A stretch of DNA of 64,000 nucleotides from Brevibacillus panacihumi (GTDB lineage: Bacteria; Bacillota; Bacilli; Brevibacillales; Brevibacillaceae): contig NZ_RHHT01000023.1 in NCBI RefSeq assembly GCF_003710985.1, forward strand, positions 1 to 64,000. Reading direction: 5' to 3'. The notes under the pieces were generated by a model. The model worked only from the letters and a program-made list of their open reading frames with translations. It made no database searches and was not told where the DNA came from. Positions within the stretch are counted from its first letter, which is position 1. Every line of letters starts with the position of its first letter. Position numbers and translations under genes: made by a program. Positions 53,530 to 63,085 of this stretch are shown in pieces.

Positions 53530-54306
53530 ATGTCTGAGAAAAACAGTACGGTATTAAAAGCGGCGGAATTGTTGAAGCTCTTTTTGTCCCATCCCGCTCT
53601 TACCTTGCCGCAGGTTGTCAAACTAACCGGCCAACCGAAGACCTCCGTACATCGGATGCTCAGCTCCTTGGAAGAGACGGGTTTTGTACGTCGGACAGCT
53701 GACCATGCCTATGAATTGGGATTTGTCTTTTTACAGTTTGCGCATGCTGTCGCCGATCGATTGGATATTCGCAAGATTGCTCTGCCAGTCATGCAGCGGC
53801 TTCGACAGGAGATCGGGGAAGCGGTAAACCTGATTGTGAGAGATGGCAACGAAGCCATCTATGTAGAGAAAGTAGATACGACGGAACCAGTCCGTGTTTT
53901 TACCGCGATTGGTCGTCGCGCTCCTTTGTATGGGGGGGCATGTCCGCGCGTATTGCTGGCCTACATGTCCGAATTCGAGCGGGAAACGTATTTTCAAAAC
54001 GTAAAATTGGAGCGAATTGCTAACAATACCATTACAGATCTGCAAAAGTTGCGGGAAGTCATCGCCAAGACGCGTGAAACGGGGTATACGATCAGCCATT
54101 CTGAGCTGTACAATTACACCTCTGCAGTAGGCGCGCCCATATTCAACCATTCGGGCAACGTTGTTGCGGGTCTCAGTATTGTGGGACCAGAAAATCGTTA
54201 CGGAGAAGAAAATTTGCCGTTTTATATTGAAAAAACAGTAGCTGCAGCCCGAGAAATATCAGAAAGACTAGGCTGGCAAGCAACAGGAAAAGGAGAGAAG
54301 GCCTGA
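53530..54306 (+). CDS. IclR-family regulator of the pxp (kip) cluster
   Basis: A 258-residue IclR protein: wHTH KAAELLKLFLSHPALTLPQVVKLTGQPKTSVHRMLSSLEETGFV and effector domain (AVNLIVRDGNEAIYVEKVD, GRRAPLYGGACPRVLLAY, YTISHSELYNYTSAVGAPIF). It is the counterpart of KipR in the B. subtilis kip cluster. ATG 53530 with AGGAGAG before it; the frame extends upstream to 53413 through the operator, which I reject. Its TGA overlaps the pxpB ATG (TGATG). Confidence 0.9.
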   Translation: MSEKNSTVLKAAELLKLFLSHPALTLPQVVKLTGQPKTSVHRMLSSLEETGFVRRTADHAYELGFVFLQFAHAVADRLDIRKIALPVMQRLRQEIGEAVNLIVRDGNEAIYVEKVDTTEPVRVFTAIGRRAPLYGGACPRVLLAYMSEFERETYFQNVKLERIANNTITDLQKLREVIAKTRETGYTISHSELYNYTSAVGAPIFNHSGNVVAGLSIVGPENRYGEENLPFYIEKTVAAAREISERLGWQATGKGEKA

Positions 54307-55046
54307 TGGAAGCAACTTTTCAGCCATTGGGTGATCAGGCCGTCGTGGTTCAGTTCGGTACGACCATGAGTCTGGAGGCGTATCAACAGGTAAGGCGTGT
54401 AGCCTTGATACTGGACAGGCATCCCATTCCGGGAATGGTGGAATACATTCCTGCCTACACGACGATTACGATCTTTTACAACCCGCAGGCATTATATGAC
54501 TGGAACCAAAAGCATACAGCGAGAGAGCGGGCAGAAGAGTCGGATACTCTCTATCAGATCGTTTGCGATTTGATTCGGGATCAGCTAAAGCAAGCAACCG
54601 TAGCAAGCGCTGGAGAGGAACGGACTGTAGAAATTCCGGTTTGCTACGGGGGAGAGCTCGGGCCTGATCTGCCTGATGTAGCCGCGTTGAATCAAATCAC
54701 GGAGCAGGAAGTGATCGACATCCATGCGGGGGGAGATTATCTGGTCTATATGATTGGGTTTGCTCCCGGATTTCCTTATATAGGCGGGATGTCAGAGCGA
54801 ATCGCGGCACCGCGCCGGAAATCTCCACGCCTCTCGATTCCGGCAGGTTCCGTCGGGATTGCAGGAAAGCAGACCGGTATCTATCCTATGGAAACACCGG
54901 GTGGCTGGCAAATTATCGGCCGGACTCCCTTGAGGCTGTTCCGACCGGAGGATGATACGCCCAGTCTGCTGCAAGCGGGAGACCGGGTTCGTTTCTATCC
55001 GATCTCCATGGAGGAATACCGGGCGTTTGAGGAGGGATCATCGTGA
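54306..55046 (+). CDS. pxpB: 5-oxoprolinase subunit B (PxpB/KipI)
   Basis: A 246-residue protein of the PxpB family: MEATFQPLGDQAVVVQFG, PAYTTITIFYNP, EIPVCYGGELGPDLPDVAAL, IHAGGDYLVYMIGFAPGFPYIGGM, PRRKSPRLSIPAGSVGIAGKQTGIYPMETPGGWQIIG. With PxpA and PxpC it hydrolyses 5-oxoproline to glutamate using ATP; the B. subtilis copy also inhibits KinA. ATG overlaps the IclR stop. Confidence 0.95.
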   Translation: MEATFQPLGDQAVVVQFGTTMSLEAYQQVRRVALILDRHPIPGMVEYIPAYTTITIFYNPQALYDWNQKHTARERAEESDTLYQIVCDLIRDQLKQATVASAGEERTVEIPVCYGGELGPDLPDVAALNQITEQEVIDIHAGGDYLVYMIGFAPGFPYIGGMSERIAAPRRKSPRLSIPAGSVGIAGKQTGIYPMETPGGWQIIGRTPLRLFRPEDDTPSLLQAGDRVRFYPISMEEYRAFEEGSS

Positions 55047-56047
55047 CCGTACGTGTGATTCGACCTGGATTGTTGACCTCGGTTCAGGATGCAGGGCGAT
55101 ATGGATTTCAAAAACATGGAGTAATCGTAAGCGGTGTCATGGACCCGTTGGCGCACCGGATCGCCAATATGCTGGTTGGCAATGAGGAGACGCAAGCCAC
55201 TCTGGAAATGACCCTGAAAGGTGCCACCCTGGAATTTCAGAAAGATGCGCTGATCTCGATATGCGGCGGTGATTTGTCCCCATCCGTGGAAGGGACCCCG
55301 GTGCCATTGTGGAAGCCCATTTTCCTGAAAAAAGGATCCGTTCTGGACTTTGGACCATGCCGAACAGGAATCAGAGCGTATCTCGCCATAGCAGGAGGCT
55401 GGGATGTTCCGCTCGTCATGAACAGCCGTTCCACCTATTTGCGGGCCGGGATTGGCGGGTTTCAGGGACGTGCTCTCAAAGCCGGAGATGAATTGAGCTT
55501 TGGGGCGCGCACCCAGCTCGGAGAAGAAATGATGAAGCGACTAAGCAGTCAATCAGCTCAGGCGTCCTTTATCGTTCCAGAGTGGGGAGTGGCACAGGAA
55601 ATGGTGCCGAATTATACGTCGGCGCCCGTGATTCGAGCGATTCGCGGCAATCAATACGATTGGTTTACAAAAGAAAGCCAAATCGCGTTCTTTTCAGAGC
55701 CATACAAGGTCACACCGCAATCCGACCGGATGGGCTACCGGCTGGATGGACCGATGCTCGAGCTGACAGAGCAGATGGAGTTGATCTCAGAGGCCGTCGC
55801 TTTTGGGAGCATACAGGTTCCTGCTGAAGGCAAGCCGATCGTGCTGCTGGCTGACAGGCAGACGACTGGCGGGTACCCCAAGATCGCCCAGATCGCCACG
55901 GTTGACTTGCCATTGATTGCCCAGACGAAGCCCGGGGACACCATCCGTTATACGGAAATCAGCCGTGAAGACGCGGAGTGGCTTTTGCTTGTTAGAGAAA
56001 ATCAAATCCGTCAATTAAAGACAGGGATTTTGGTCAAAAACGCCTAG
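55043..56047 (+). CDS. pxpC: 5-oxoprolinase subunit C (PxpC/KipA)
   Basis: A 334-residue biotin-dependent-carboxyltransferase-like protein: [23 protein letters not shown] at the start, [59 protein letters not shown], and [13 protein letters not shown]. Forms the PxpBC complex. Starts at GTG 55043, overlapping pxpB by 4 bases (GTGA). Confidence 0.95.
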   Translation: MTVRVIRPGLLTSVQDAGRYGFQKHGVIVSGVMDPLAHRIANMLVGNEETQATLEMTLKGATLEFQKDALISICGGDLSPSVEGTPVPLWKPIFLKKGSVLDFGPCRTGIRAYLAIAGGWDVPLVMNSRSTYLRAGIGGFQGRALKAGDELSFGARTQLGEEMMKRLSSQSAQASFIVPEWGVAQEMVPNYTSAPVIRAIRGNQYDWFTKESQIAFFSEPYKVTPQSDRMGYRLDGPMLELTEQMELISEAVAFGSIQVPAEGKPIVLLADRQTTGGYPKIAQIATVDLPLIAQTKPGDTIRYTEISREDAEWLLLVRENQIRQLKTGILVKNA

Positions 56048-56058
56048 GAGGGATCAAG

Positions 56059-56820
56059 ATGTATCACATCGATTTGAATTGCGATATGGGAGAGAGCTTC
56101 GGTGCCTACCGGATTGGAAATGATGAGGCCGTTTTGCCATACATCACTTCGGCCAATATTGCATGTGGCTTCCACGCCGGGGACCCGGCTACCATGCGCA
56201 AGACCGTGCAGCTGGCTTTGAGACACGATGTCAAAATCGGGGCGCACCCTGGCCTGCCGGACCTGCAAGGCTTTGGAAGAAGGAACATGGCCATTACCGC
56301 CGGGGAGGCCTACGATCTGGTCGTGTATCAGGTGGGGGCGCTGCAGGGCTTCGTTCAATCCGAGGGAGGAGTGATGCAACATGTGAAACCGCACGGTGCC
56401 TTTTACAACATGGCAGCCGTCAATTCTGATCTTGCTCGGGCAATCGCAGAAGCGGTGTACCGAATCAATCCAGAGCTGTATCTGGTAGGGCTTGCCGGCA
56501 GTCATTTGATCACAGAGGCAGAAAAAATCGGGCTTCGAGCAAAAAGTGAAGTCTTTGCAGATCGCACCTATCAACAGGACGGGACTCTCACCCCGCGCAG
56601 CCAGGAGGGTGCACTGATCACGAATGATGAACAGGCAGTTCAGCAAGTAATCCGTATGATCAAAGAAGGAAAAGTGCTTACAAGACAAGGAAGTGACTTC
56701 GCGATTAAGGCGGAGACAGTCTGCATTCATGGGGACGGCGAACACGCTCTGTCATTCGCGCGCGAAATTCGCGAGACTTTGGAGAAAACCGGGGTAGAAG
56801 TCAAAGCTATGTCACTTTGA
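56059..56820 (+). CDS. pxpA: 5-oxoprolinase subunit A (PxpA, LamB/YcsF family)
   Basis: A 253-residue protein: [40 protein letters not shown] is the diagnostic LamB/YcsF start; [11 protein letters not shown] and [24 protein letters not shown] follow. It completes the PxpABC 5-oxoprolinase. GGAGGG precedes ATG, 11 bases after pxpC. Confidence 0.97.
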   Translation: MYHIDLNCDMGESFGAYRIGNDEAVLPYITSANIACGFHAGDPATMRKTVQLALRHDVKIGAHPGLPDLQGFGRRNMAITAGEAYDLVVYQVGALQGFVQSEGGVMQHVKPHGAFYNMAAVNSDLARAIAEAVYRINPELYLVGLAGSHLITEAEKIGLRAKSEVFADRTYQQDGTLTPRSQEGALITNDEQAVQQVIRMIKEGKVLTRQGSDFAIKAETVCIHGDGEHALSFAREIRETLEKTGVEVKAMSL

Positions 56821-56868
56821 GAGAAAAAAGAAAAAACAGACTACCAAAAAACGGAGTGAATCCATTCT

Positions 56869-58056
56869 ATGAAACAATCCAAATTGAGTCTGCTTTTGGG
56901 GGCAGCCTTCCTGATGGCAACATCAGCGATTGGACCCGGTTTTCTGACACAAACTACCGTATTTACACAAACGTTGCTTGCAAGCTTTGGATTCGTGATT
57001 TTGATGTCCATTATCCTGGATATCGGAGCGCAGATGAACGTGTGGCGCATCATTGCGGTGTCAGAAAAAAGAGCCCAGGATATTGCAAACATGGTACTGC
57101 CGGGTATGGGCTATCTGGTGGCGTTGCTGATTGTCATGGGCGGCTTGGCCTTTAATATCGGGAACGTGGCTGGTGCAGGCCTGGGCCTGAATGTGTTGTT
57201 CGGTATTCCCGCTGAGACGGGCGCACTAGTAAGCGCAATTATTGCTATTGGTATTTTTCTCGTTCGTGAAGCAGGAAAACTCATGGACCGCTTCGCCCAG
57301 ATTATGGGCTTCATCATGATTGGTCTTACGATCTACGTGGCCGCTGTATCCTCCCCGCCAGTTGGAGAAGCAGTTATCAAATCCTTTGTTCCAGACACCA
57401 TTGACGTCTTGGCTATCGTAACCCTGGTCGGCGGAACAGTGGGCGGCTATATTACATTTGCGGGCGGCCACCGTCTGTTGGATGCAGGCGTGAAAGGGAG
57501 AGCGGCTTTGCCGGAAGTGACGAAAAGCTCCATGTCAGGGATCATCGTCGTTTCCATCATGCGGGTCGTATTATTCCTCGCTGTACTCGGAGTTGTTTCC
57601 CAAGGTCTGCAATTGGATCCAGCAAATCCACCGGCATCCGTCTTCCAGTTGGCAGCGGGTGACATTGGCTACAAGATCTTTGGGATTGTCATTTGGGCTG
57701 CAGCTATTACTTCCGTGATTGGCTGTGCCTATACATCTGTCTCCTTTATCCGCACCTTTCATCCGGCACTGGAGCGAGCCAACAAATGGATCATTATCGG
57801 CTTCATTGCGGTTTCAACGCTGGTGTTTCTGATCGTCGGCCGCCCGGTTAAGATTCTCGTGCTGGTAGGAGCCTTGAACGGATTGATTTTGCCGATCACA
57901 CTGGGTGTCATGCTGTTTGCCGCCTATCAGAAAAAAATCGTGGGCGACTACAAGCATCCGATGTGGATGACCATTTTCGGCGGAATCGTCGTAGTCTCCA
58001 TGGCGATCATGGGCATCTATACCTTGATAAATGAATTGCCGAAACTGATGTCATAA
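56869..58056 (+). CDS. NRAMP-family transporter (YcsG type)
   Basis: A 395-residue, 11-helix membrane protein of the Nramp superfamily, YcsG branch: MATSAIGPGFLTQTTVFTQ where Nramp metal transporters have DPGN; the canonical D-x-x-N is replaced, and QMNVWRIIAVSEKRAQ where M helix 6 metal ligands would be. So it is unlikely to carry Mn/Fe; its operon position beside pxp genes suggests 5-oxoproline or another organic substrate. ATG preceded by GGAGTGAATCC. Confidence 0.9.
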   Translation: MKQSKLSLLLGAAFLMATSAIGPGFLTQTTVFTQTLLASFGFVILMSIILDIGAQMNVWRIIAVSEKRAQDIANMVLPGMGYLVALLIVMGGLAFNIGNVAGAGLGLNVLFGIPAETGALVSAIIAIGIFLVREAGKLMDRFAQIMGFIMIGLTIYVAAVSSPPVGEAVIKSFVPDTIDVLAIVTLVGGTVGGYITFAGGHRLLDAGVKGRAALPEVTKSSMSGIIVVSIMRVVLFLAVLGVVSQGLQLDPANPPASVFQLAAGDIGYKIFGIVIWAAAITSVIGCAYTSVSFIRTFHPALERANKWIIIGFIAVSTLVFLIVGRPVKILVLVGALNGLILPITLGVMLFAAYQKKIVGDYKHPMWMTIFGGIVVVSMAIMGIYTLINELPKLMS

Positions 58057-58133
58057 ACGAATGACCAATCCTGCCGCAGGTATGATATCATCATATACTG
58101 CGGTACTTTATTAGGCTGAAGGAGGAATCCTGC

Positions 58134-58925
58134 ATGAGTTCCATAGCTGCTATGACTCCGCAAGAATCTCGTCAATGGATTAGAGAAGGACGTTGGCAAA
58201 AGCCAACAGCAGGCATGGCGAACGGATATACACAGGCGAATCTGGCCATTTTGCCGCGATCGCTTGCATTTGATTTTTTATTGTTTTGTCAGCGCAATCC
58301 CAAACCTTGCCCGGTCCTGGATGTAACCGACGCAGGGTCGGCGATCCCTTCGCTGGTTGCGCCGGATGCCAATCTGCTCACGGACATTCCGAAATATCGC
58401 GTGTATCGAAATGGCGTGCTGACCGAAGAAACAACCAGCATTGAACACGTTTGGCAAGATGACATGGTCGCCTTTTTATTGGGGTGCAGCTTTACGTTTG
58501 AGAGGGCGATGCTGGAAAATGGCATCCCGGTCCGACACATCGAACAAGATTGCAATGTACCGATGTACATCACCAATATCGCATGCAAGAGCGCTGGTGC
58601 ATTCTCAGGTCCGATGGTGGTCAGCATGCGTCCGGTTCCTCATGAGCAAGTGGTGCGGGCGGTACAGGTGACGTCTCGTTTTCCAGCCGTTCACGGGGCT
58701 CCTGTACACATCGGCGATCCCAGTGTCATCGGGATTCAAGCAATCGACAGGCCCGACTTCGGTGATCCCGTCACCATCCGAGACGGAGAGGTTCCCGTCT
58801 TTTGGGCATGTGGAGTTACACCGCAAGCCGTCGCGATGCAGTCGAAGCCGGAAATTATGATTACGCACGCTCCTGGACATATGTTTATTACCAATCTGCG
58901 TGACGAGGAATTCGGGGTTCTATAA
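58134..58925 (+). CDS. YcsI (DUF1445) putative hydro-lyase
   Basis: A 263-residue protein of the DUF1445 family: IREGRWQKPTAGMANGYTQANLAILPRSLAFDFLLFCQRNP, DDMVAFLLGCSFTFERAML, RHIEQDCNVPMYITNIACKSAGAFSGPMVVSMRP, GDPSVIGIQAIDRPDFGDPV, VFWACGVTPQAVAMQSKPEIMITHAPGHMFITNL. Relatives include mitochondrial D-glutamate cyclase, which makes 5-oxo-D-proline from D-glutamate; that would fit its place in a 5-oxoproline operon. AAGGAGGAAT precedes ATG 58134. The 78-base gap before it may carry a promoter. Confidence 0.92.
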   Translation: MSSIAAMTPQESRQWIREGRWQKPTAGMANGYTQANLAILPRSLAFDFLLFCQRNPKPCPVLDVTDAGSAIPSLVAPDANLLTDIPKYRVYRNGVLTEETTSIEHVWQDDMVAFLLGCSFTFERAMLENGIPVRHIEQDCNVPMYITNIACKSAGAFSGPMVVSMRPVPHEQVVRAVQVTSRFPAVHGAPVHIGDPSVIGIQAIDRPDFGDPVTIRDGEVPVFWACGVTPQAVAMQSKPEIMITHAPGHMFITNLRDEEFGVL

Positions 58926-58926
58926 A

Positions 58927-60192
58927 ATGAGATTGGCATTGTCAACCTTGCAATGGGCCATGTTTATCCTCGCTGGAAGCGTAGTGGCTCCATTGGCGAT
59001 CGGTCAGGCTTATGGCATGTCCCCCCTGGAAATCGGCGAGTTTGTGCAACGCACGCTATTCGTATTGGGGATCGTCGCGCTTGTACAGACATGGTGGGGA
59101 CACCGCTTGCCGATCATGGAAGGCCCCGCTGCTCTTTGGTGGGGAGTATTTCTTCTGTTCGGGTCACTCGGCACAGCAACGGGAGAGGAGTCTCGGTCCA
59201 TTCTGCCGGCGCTTGGACTGGGCCTTGTCTTCAGCGGCGTCTTGTTTGTCATCATGAGCATTTGCGGATGGATTGCCGTGATTCGCCGACTGTTTACGCC
59301 TGCGGTCATCGGCACGTATTTTATTCTCTTGGTTGTGCAGATGAGCGGCCCCTTTGTAAATGGGATTCTAGGCACTGCGTCAACCTCTTTTGACTGGAAA
59401 GCGACGTCTATCGCTATCGCTACGCTGATTTTGTCATTCATTCTTGCTCGCAGCAGCTTGCCTTTTTTGCGCAACTATTCCGTATTGATTTCGATCCTGT
59501 TTGGGTGGTCGCTATTTCAAATTTTTGGACTTCAGGAACCATTCGGAGAAGCCAGCCAATCGTGGTTTACCCTGCCTGGAGTGTTTTCATTTGGCTGGCC
59601 GGAATGGGATGGAGGCATTATTCTCACATCGGTGATCGTGACTCTGCTTTTGCTGAGCAACATGATTGCCAGTATGGAAGCAGTGGGTCAAGTACTCGAG
59701 AATAAGAATGAGGTAAATGAAAAGCGCACTGGCTTGATTATGGGAGGCAGCCAGCTGTTATCGGCTACTTTTGCTACAGTCAGCTTTGTACCGCTCTCGT
59801 ATACGGCAGGGTTTATTATGACCACGCGGATGAAAGAAAAGCTGCCTTTTCTCTTGGGAAATGTCTTGCTGGTGGTGATCAGCTTTTTTCCTGCTGTAAC
59901 GGGGTTGTTTGCCTCGATTCCGGTCTCTGTAGGGTACGCCAGTATCTTCCTTTCCTTTGTGAATATGCTTGGCATGGGATTGAAAGAAATCGGGCGTGAC
60001 GGATTGGGAGAAAGACAATTGTATATCGTGGGCATCTCCATCATGATCGGTACGGGTTGCATGTTTATTCCCTCTTCCTTCCTGTTCCTTGTACCTCCTT
60101 TCCTGAGTCCCTTAATCAGCAACGGTCTGCTGATGGGTGTAGCCAGTTGCCTGCTGCTGGAACGGTTGGTTCGGAAAGAAGAGCCTGCTTAA
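58927..60192 (+). CDS. NCS2-type purine/pyrimidine permease-like protein
   Basis: A 421-residue membrane protein of the nucleobase-cation symporter-2 family: GSVVAPLAIGQAYGM, QTWWGHRLPIMEGPAALWW (QxxxGxxLP and the EGP element), GGIILTSVIVTLLLLSNMIASMEAVGQVL, GGSQLLSATFATVSFVPLSYTAGF. Starts at ATG 58927, one base after the YcsI stop, so it is coupled to it. Known kip/pxp clusters of B. subtilis do not include such a permease. It could be a 5-oxoproline or D-glutamate-related carrier, or an ordinary base permease; I cannot decide. A terminator follows. Confidence 0.87.
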   Translation: MRLALSTLQWAMFILAGSVVAPLAIGQAYGMSPLEIGEFVQRTLFVLGIVALVQTWWGHRLPIMEGPAALWWGVFLLFGSLGTATGEESRSILPALGLGLVFSGVLFVIMSICGWIAVIRRLFTPAVIGTYFILLVVQMSGPFVNGILGTASTSFDWKATSIAIATLILSFILARSSLPFLRNYSVLISILFGWSLFQIFGLQEPFGEASQSWFTLPGVFSFGWPEWDGGIILTSVIVTLLLLSNMIASMEAVGQVLENKNEVNEKRTGLIMGGSQLLSATFATVSFVPLSYTAGFIMTTRMKEKLPFLLGNVLLVVISFFPAVTGLFASIPVSVGYASIFLSFVNMLGMGLKEIGRDGLGERQLYIVGISIMIGTGCMFIPSSFLFLVPPFLSPLISNGLLMGVASCLLLERLVRKEEPA

Positions 60193-60198
60193 AAATTT

Positions 60199-60226
60199 GC
60201 CGCCTGTCGATCGGGGCGGCTTTTTG
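60199..60226 (+). terminator. Terminator of the pxp cluster
   Basis: GCCGCC pairs with GGCGGC (loop TGTCGATCGG), followed by TTTTTG, starting 6 bases after the permease stop. Confidence 0.85.
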
Positions 60227-60419
60227 CTGTGGCGCAGGTTGCTGGAACTTGCCGGAAACCCGCATTGCAAATGATGAAATTGAGGTATAATATAATCTAG
60301 TGCTAGATGAGAGGCAGCTTTTATTCATATGGTTCGTCAGCAAAATGCTTATGAACTTTTTATAGTTTTTGATGTCTGATAGAAAACAATTCTACACGAA
60401 TGAAAGAGAGTGGAACGGT

Positions 60420-61139
60420 ATGGGTCGTAAGTGGAACAATATCAAAGAAAAGAAAGCGTCCAAAGATGCAAGCACCAGTCGCATTTACGCAAAATTTGGA
60501 CGTGAAATCTACGTGGCTGCCAAGCAGGGTGAGCCAGATCCGGAATCAAATCGCACACTGAAGGTCGTTCTCGAGCGCGCGAAGACGTACAATGTGCCAA
60601 AAGCGATTATCGACCGTGCCATTGAAAAAGCGAAGGGCGGCTCTGACGAAAACTACGACGAGCTCCGTTATGAAGGATTTGGTCCCAACGGCTCCATGGT
60701 GATTGTGGATGCCTTGACCAACAACGTAAACCGCACAGCATCCGAAGTGCGCGCTGCCTTTAACAAAAACGGTGGAAATATGGGAGTAAGCGGATCTGTC
60801 GCGTATATGTTCGATGCGACTGCCGTCATCGGTCTCGAAGGCAAATCAGCGGATGAAGTGCTGGAAATCCTCATGGAAGCGGATGTAGACGTTCGCGATG
60901 TGCTGGATGAAGACGGATCCGTCATTGTATACGCCGAACCGGATCAATTCCACGCTGTGCAAGAAACATTGAAACAGGCAGGGATTTCAGAATTTAGCGT
61001 AGCGGAAATTACGATGCTGCCGCAAAATGAAGTGACGCTTCCTGAAGATTCCCAAGCTCAATTTGAAAAATTGATCGATGCCCTGGACGATTTGGAAGAC
61101 GTCCAGCAAGTGTACCACAACGTAGATTTGGGCGAATAA
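60420..61139 (+). CDS. yeeI: YebC/PmpR-family protein, YeeI/YeeN branch
   Basis: A 239-residue TACO1/YebC protein: [20 protein letters not shown] at the N-terminus, [96 protein letters not shown] at the end. It matches B. subtilis YeeI closely by eye. The YebC family acts at stalled translation of difficult peptide stretches or as DNA-binding regulators. I use ATG 60420; the upstream in-frame ATGs have no binding site. A TATAAT near 60286 and TTGCAA are a weak possible promoter. Confidence 0.95.
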   Translation: MGRKWNNIKEKKASKDASTSRIYAKFGREIYVAAKQGEPDPESNRTLKVVLERAKTYNVPKAIIDRAIEKAKGGSDENYDELRYEGFGPNGSMVIVDALTNNVNRTASEVRAAFNKNGGNMGVSGSVAYMFDATAVIGLEGKSADEVLEILMEADVDVRDVLDEDGSVIVYAEPDQFHAVQETLKQAGISEFSVAEITMLPQNEVTLPEDSQAQFEKLIDALDDLEDVQQVYHNVDLGE

Positions 61140-61149
61140 TAATAGAGGA

Positions 61150-61186
61150 AAGCAGACCTGTCGAGATACAAGGTCTGCTTTTTTTA
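61150..61186. terminator. Bidirectional terminator, yeeI/subtilase
   Basis: AAGCAGACCT (61150-61159) pairs with AGGTCTGCTT (61171-61180), followed by TTTTT; an A-rich flank on the other side serves the convergent subtilase gene. Confidence 0.85.
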
Positions 61187-62347
61187 TCAAGTGGCTTGAA
61201 CCGCTTTGGCCGCATTGACTCTGCCGTAGAGCCAGTAGGTGCCGGTGCCGGGGATCGGGTCCGAGGTGGTCTTGATGGCCCGTTGAATCTGTGCGTTTGT
61301 TTTCCCTTGGGAAGCCAGCAAGGCGGCAATACCGGACACGTGCGGCGCAGCCATGGAGGTCCCGCTTAGGTAGGCATAGTAGCTGCCTGGATAGGTGGAG
61401 AGAATGTTTTCGCCGGGTGCCGCGACATCTACCCAGCGGCCGTAATTGGAAAATGCGGATTTCTCTTCGCGCTCATTGGTGGAGCCGACTGCGATGACAT
61501 TGGGGTAGTTGGCCGGATAGCTGGGAAGAGCGGAACCGGCATTTCCCGCGGCGGCAACGATGACCGCCCCGCGATCCCAGGCATATTGAATCGCGGATTG
61601 CAGCGAGGCGGAGGCAGCGGGAGAGCCCAGACTGAGGTTGATTACCTGTGCCCCCTGTTGGGCCGCGTAGACGATTCCGCGTACGACGTTCATCAATTCC
61701 CCGCTTCCCGTATTGTCCAAGGAGCGGATGGGCATGATCGATGCCAGCGGGCAGACTCCAGCAATTCCAAAGCTGTTATTGGTTGCGGCAGCGGCAATGC
61801 CAGCCACATGGGTACCGTGACCGTTTCCATCCATCGGTTGGGGGGAGTTGTTGACAAAGTCGTAGCCTGGTACGAGTTTGGGCTGCAATTCGGGATGGTC
61901 CAATTGCACACCTGTGTCCACCACCGCAATTTTGACGGCCGGAGTTCCCTGTGTGACATCCCAGGCAGCGGGAGCGGCTATTCGCTGCGGGCCGTACTGA
62001 TACAGCGAGAAATAGGGATCATTGGGAGCAGCGGAAGCTTGGAACAGATAATTGGGCTCGACAAACGCGATTTCTGCCAGGCCCTGATAATGCTTCAGAA
62101 TTCTTCGCATCTTTCGCTTGGAGGAAATCTTATAGATCCCCAACTCGGGATCGTGATCCATCATTTCACATTTCGCCTTTTTGTGAATCTCCTCGATCTG
62201 AGTGGGCGTCACACCATCATGAAAGCTGACGATCAACTGATTGGGGACGTGAGCATGCCACTTTGCATCCTGTCTGCGATCCCAGTGTCGGTACAGGACG
62301 ATTGCCATGATACCCCCAAAGAGCAGCAGGCCAATCCAGAATTCCAT
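61187..62347 (-). CDS. Membrane-anchored S8 subtilisin-like protease
   Basis: A 386-residue serine protease: an N-terminal membrane segment (FWIGLLLFGGIMAIVLY) without cleavage site, a small inhibitor-like propeptide (VPNQLIVSFHDGVTPTQ to IAFVEPNYLFQ), then a thermitase-like catalytic domain with D144 in AVVDTGV, H177 in GHGTHVAG, N269 in AAAGNAG and S331 in GTSMAAP. The length is compact with no C-terminal extension. AAAGGAGAGGT sits 5 bases before ATG 62347; the frame is open further upstream to 62557 without a binding site. Confidence 0.94.
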   Translation of the reverse strand: MEFWIGLLLFGGIMAIVLYRHWDRRQDAKWHAHVPNQLIVSFHDGVTPTQIEEIHKKAKCEMMDHDPELGIYKISSKRKMRRILKHYQGLAEIAFVEPNYLFQASAAPNDPYFSLYQYGPQRIAAPAAWDVTQGTPAVKIAVVDTGVQLDHPELQPKLVPGYDFVNNSPQPMDGNGHGTHVAGIAAAATNNSFGIAGVCPLASIMPIRSLDNTGSGELMNVVRGIVYAAQQGAQVINLSLGSPAASASLQSAIQYAWDRGAVIVAAAGNAGSALPSYPANYPNVIAVGSTNEREEKSAFSNYGRWVDVAAPGENILSTYPGSYYAYLSGTSMAAPHVSGIAALLASQGKTNAQIQRAIKTTSDPIPGTGTYWLYGRVNAAKAVQAT

Positions 62348-62541
62348 GTTCACCTCTCCTTTTTCAACAGACTTCTTCTTTGTGTATGCAGGAGGTAAAC
62401 CAGGAGATTGGATGCTTATCCCTTTTTGATGAAATCTAAGGCAATGAACCAGGGGAAGAAGCGCAATCGAGAAGAAATCCAGTAGGCGATATCCTGTTAA
62501 GATGGTATCAGAGGGAATGATACTGAGGAGGAATGAATGAC

Positions 62542-62958
62542 ATGGGTTATCAAGCAAAGCAGATTTTTGTGAATTTGCCTGTCGAGGACTTGCAGAAGTC
62601 AGTCGAGTTCTTTACTGCGCTGGGATTTACGTTCAATCCACAATTTACCGATGAAAAGGCAACCTGCATGGTGATTGGCGAGAATATCTACGCCATGCTG
62701 CTGGTGAAAAGCTTTTTCCAAACGTTCACCAAAAAGGAAGTAGCTGATGCGACAAAGAGTACAGAAGTCCTGGTAGCCTTGTCCGCGAGCAGCAGGGAGG
62801 AAGTAAACGAGCTGGTTCAGAAAGCCTTGGCGGCTGGCGGCAAGGAAGCGAATGACCTGGCAGATCACGGCTTCATGTACAGCTGGAGCTTCCAGGATCT
62901 CGATGGACATATTTGGGAGCTGATATACATGGATGAAAATGCAGTGCCAAAAGAATAG
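62542..62958 (+). CDS. VOC protein, YaeR/glyoxalase-type
   Basis: A 138-residue VOC protein: KQIFVNLPVEDLQKSVEFFTALGFTFNPQFTDEKATCMVIG and the C-terminal MYSWSFQDLDGHIWELIYMDENA. It belongs to a group with a terminal DxDGHxWE element, thought to bind metal or a small ligand. AGGAGGA supports ATG 62542 rather than the ATG at 62533. Confidence 0.9.
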   Translation: MGYQAKQIFVNLPVEDLQKSVEFFTALGFTFNPQFTDEKATCMVIGENIYAMLLVKSFFQTFTKKEVADATKSTEVLVALSASSREEVNELVQKALAAGGKEANDLADHGFMYSWSFQDLDGHIWELIYMDENAVPKE

Positions 62959-63000
62959 ATGGGAGCAGGGATGTGGGCTGATTGGCCCCATCTCTTTTTT
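62956..63000 (+). terminator. Terminator after the VOC gene
   Basis: AGATGGG pairs with CCCATCT around a 23-base loop, with C then TTTTTT after it. Confidence 0.75.
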
Positions 63001-63085
63001 ATGTCCAAAGGCGGTTCCATAATTTTCCGATCCATGATAAAATAGATGCGAACGATTGTTCTTGAATGGTCAAGGGCGGATGGGA

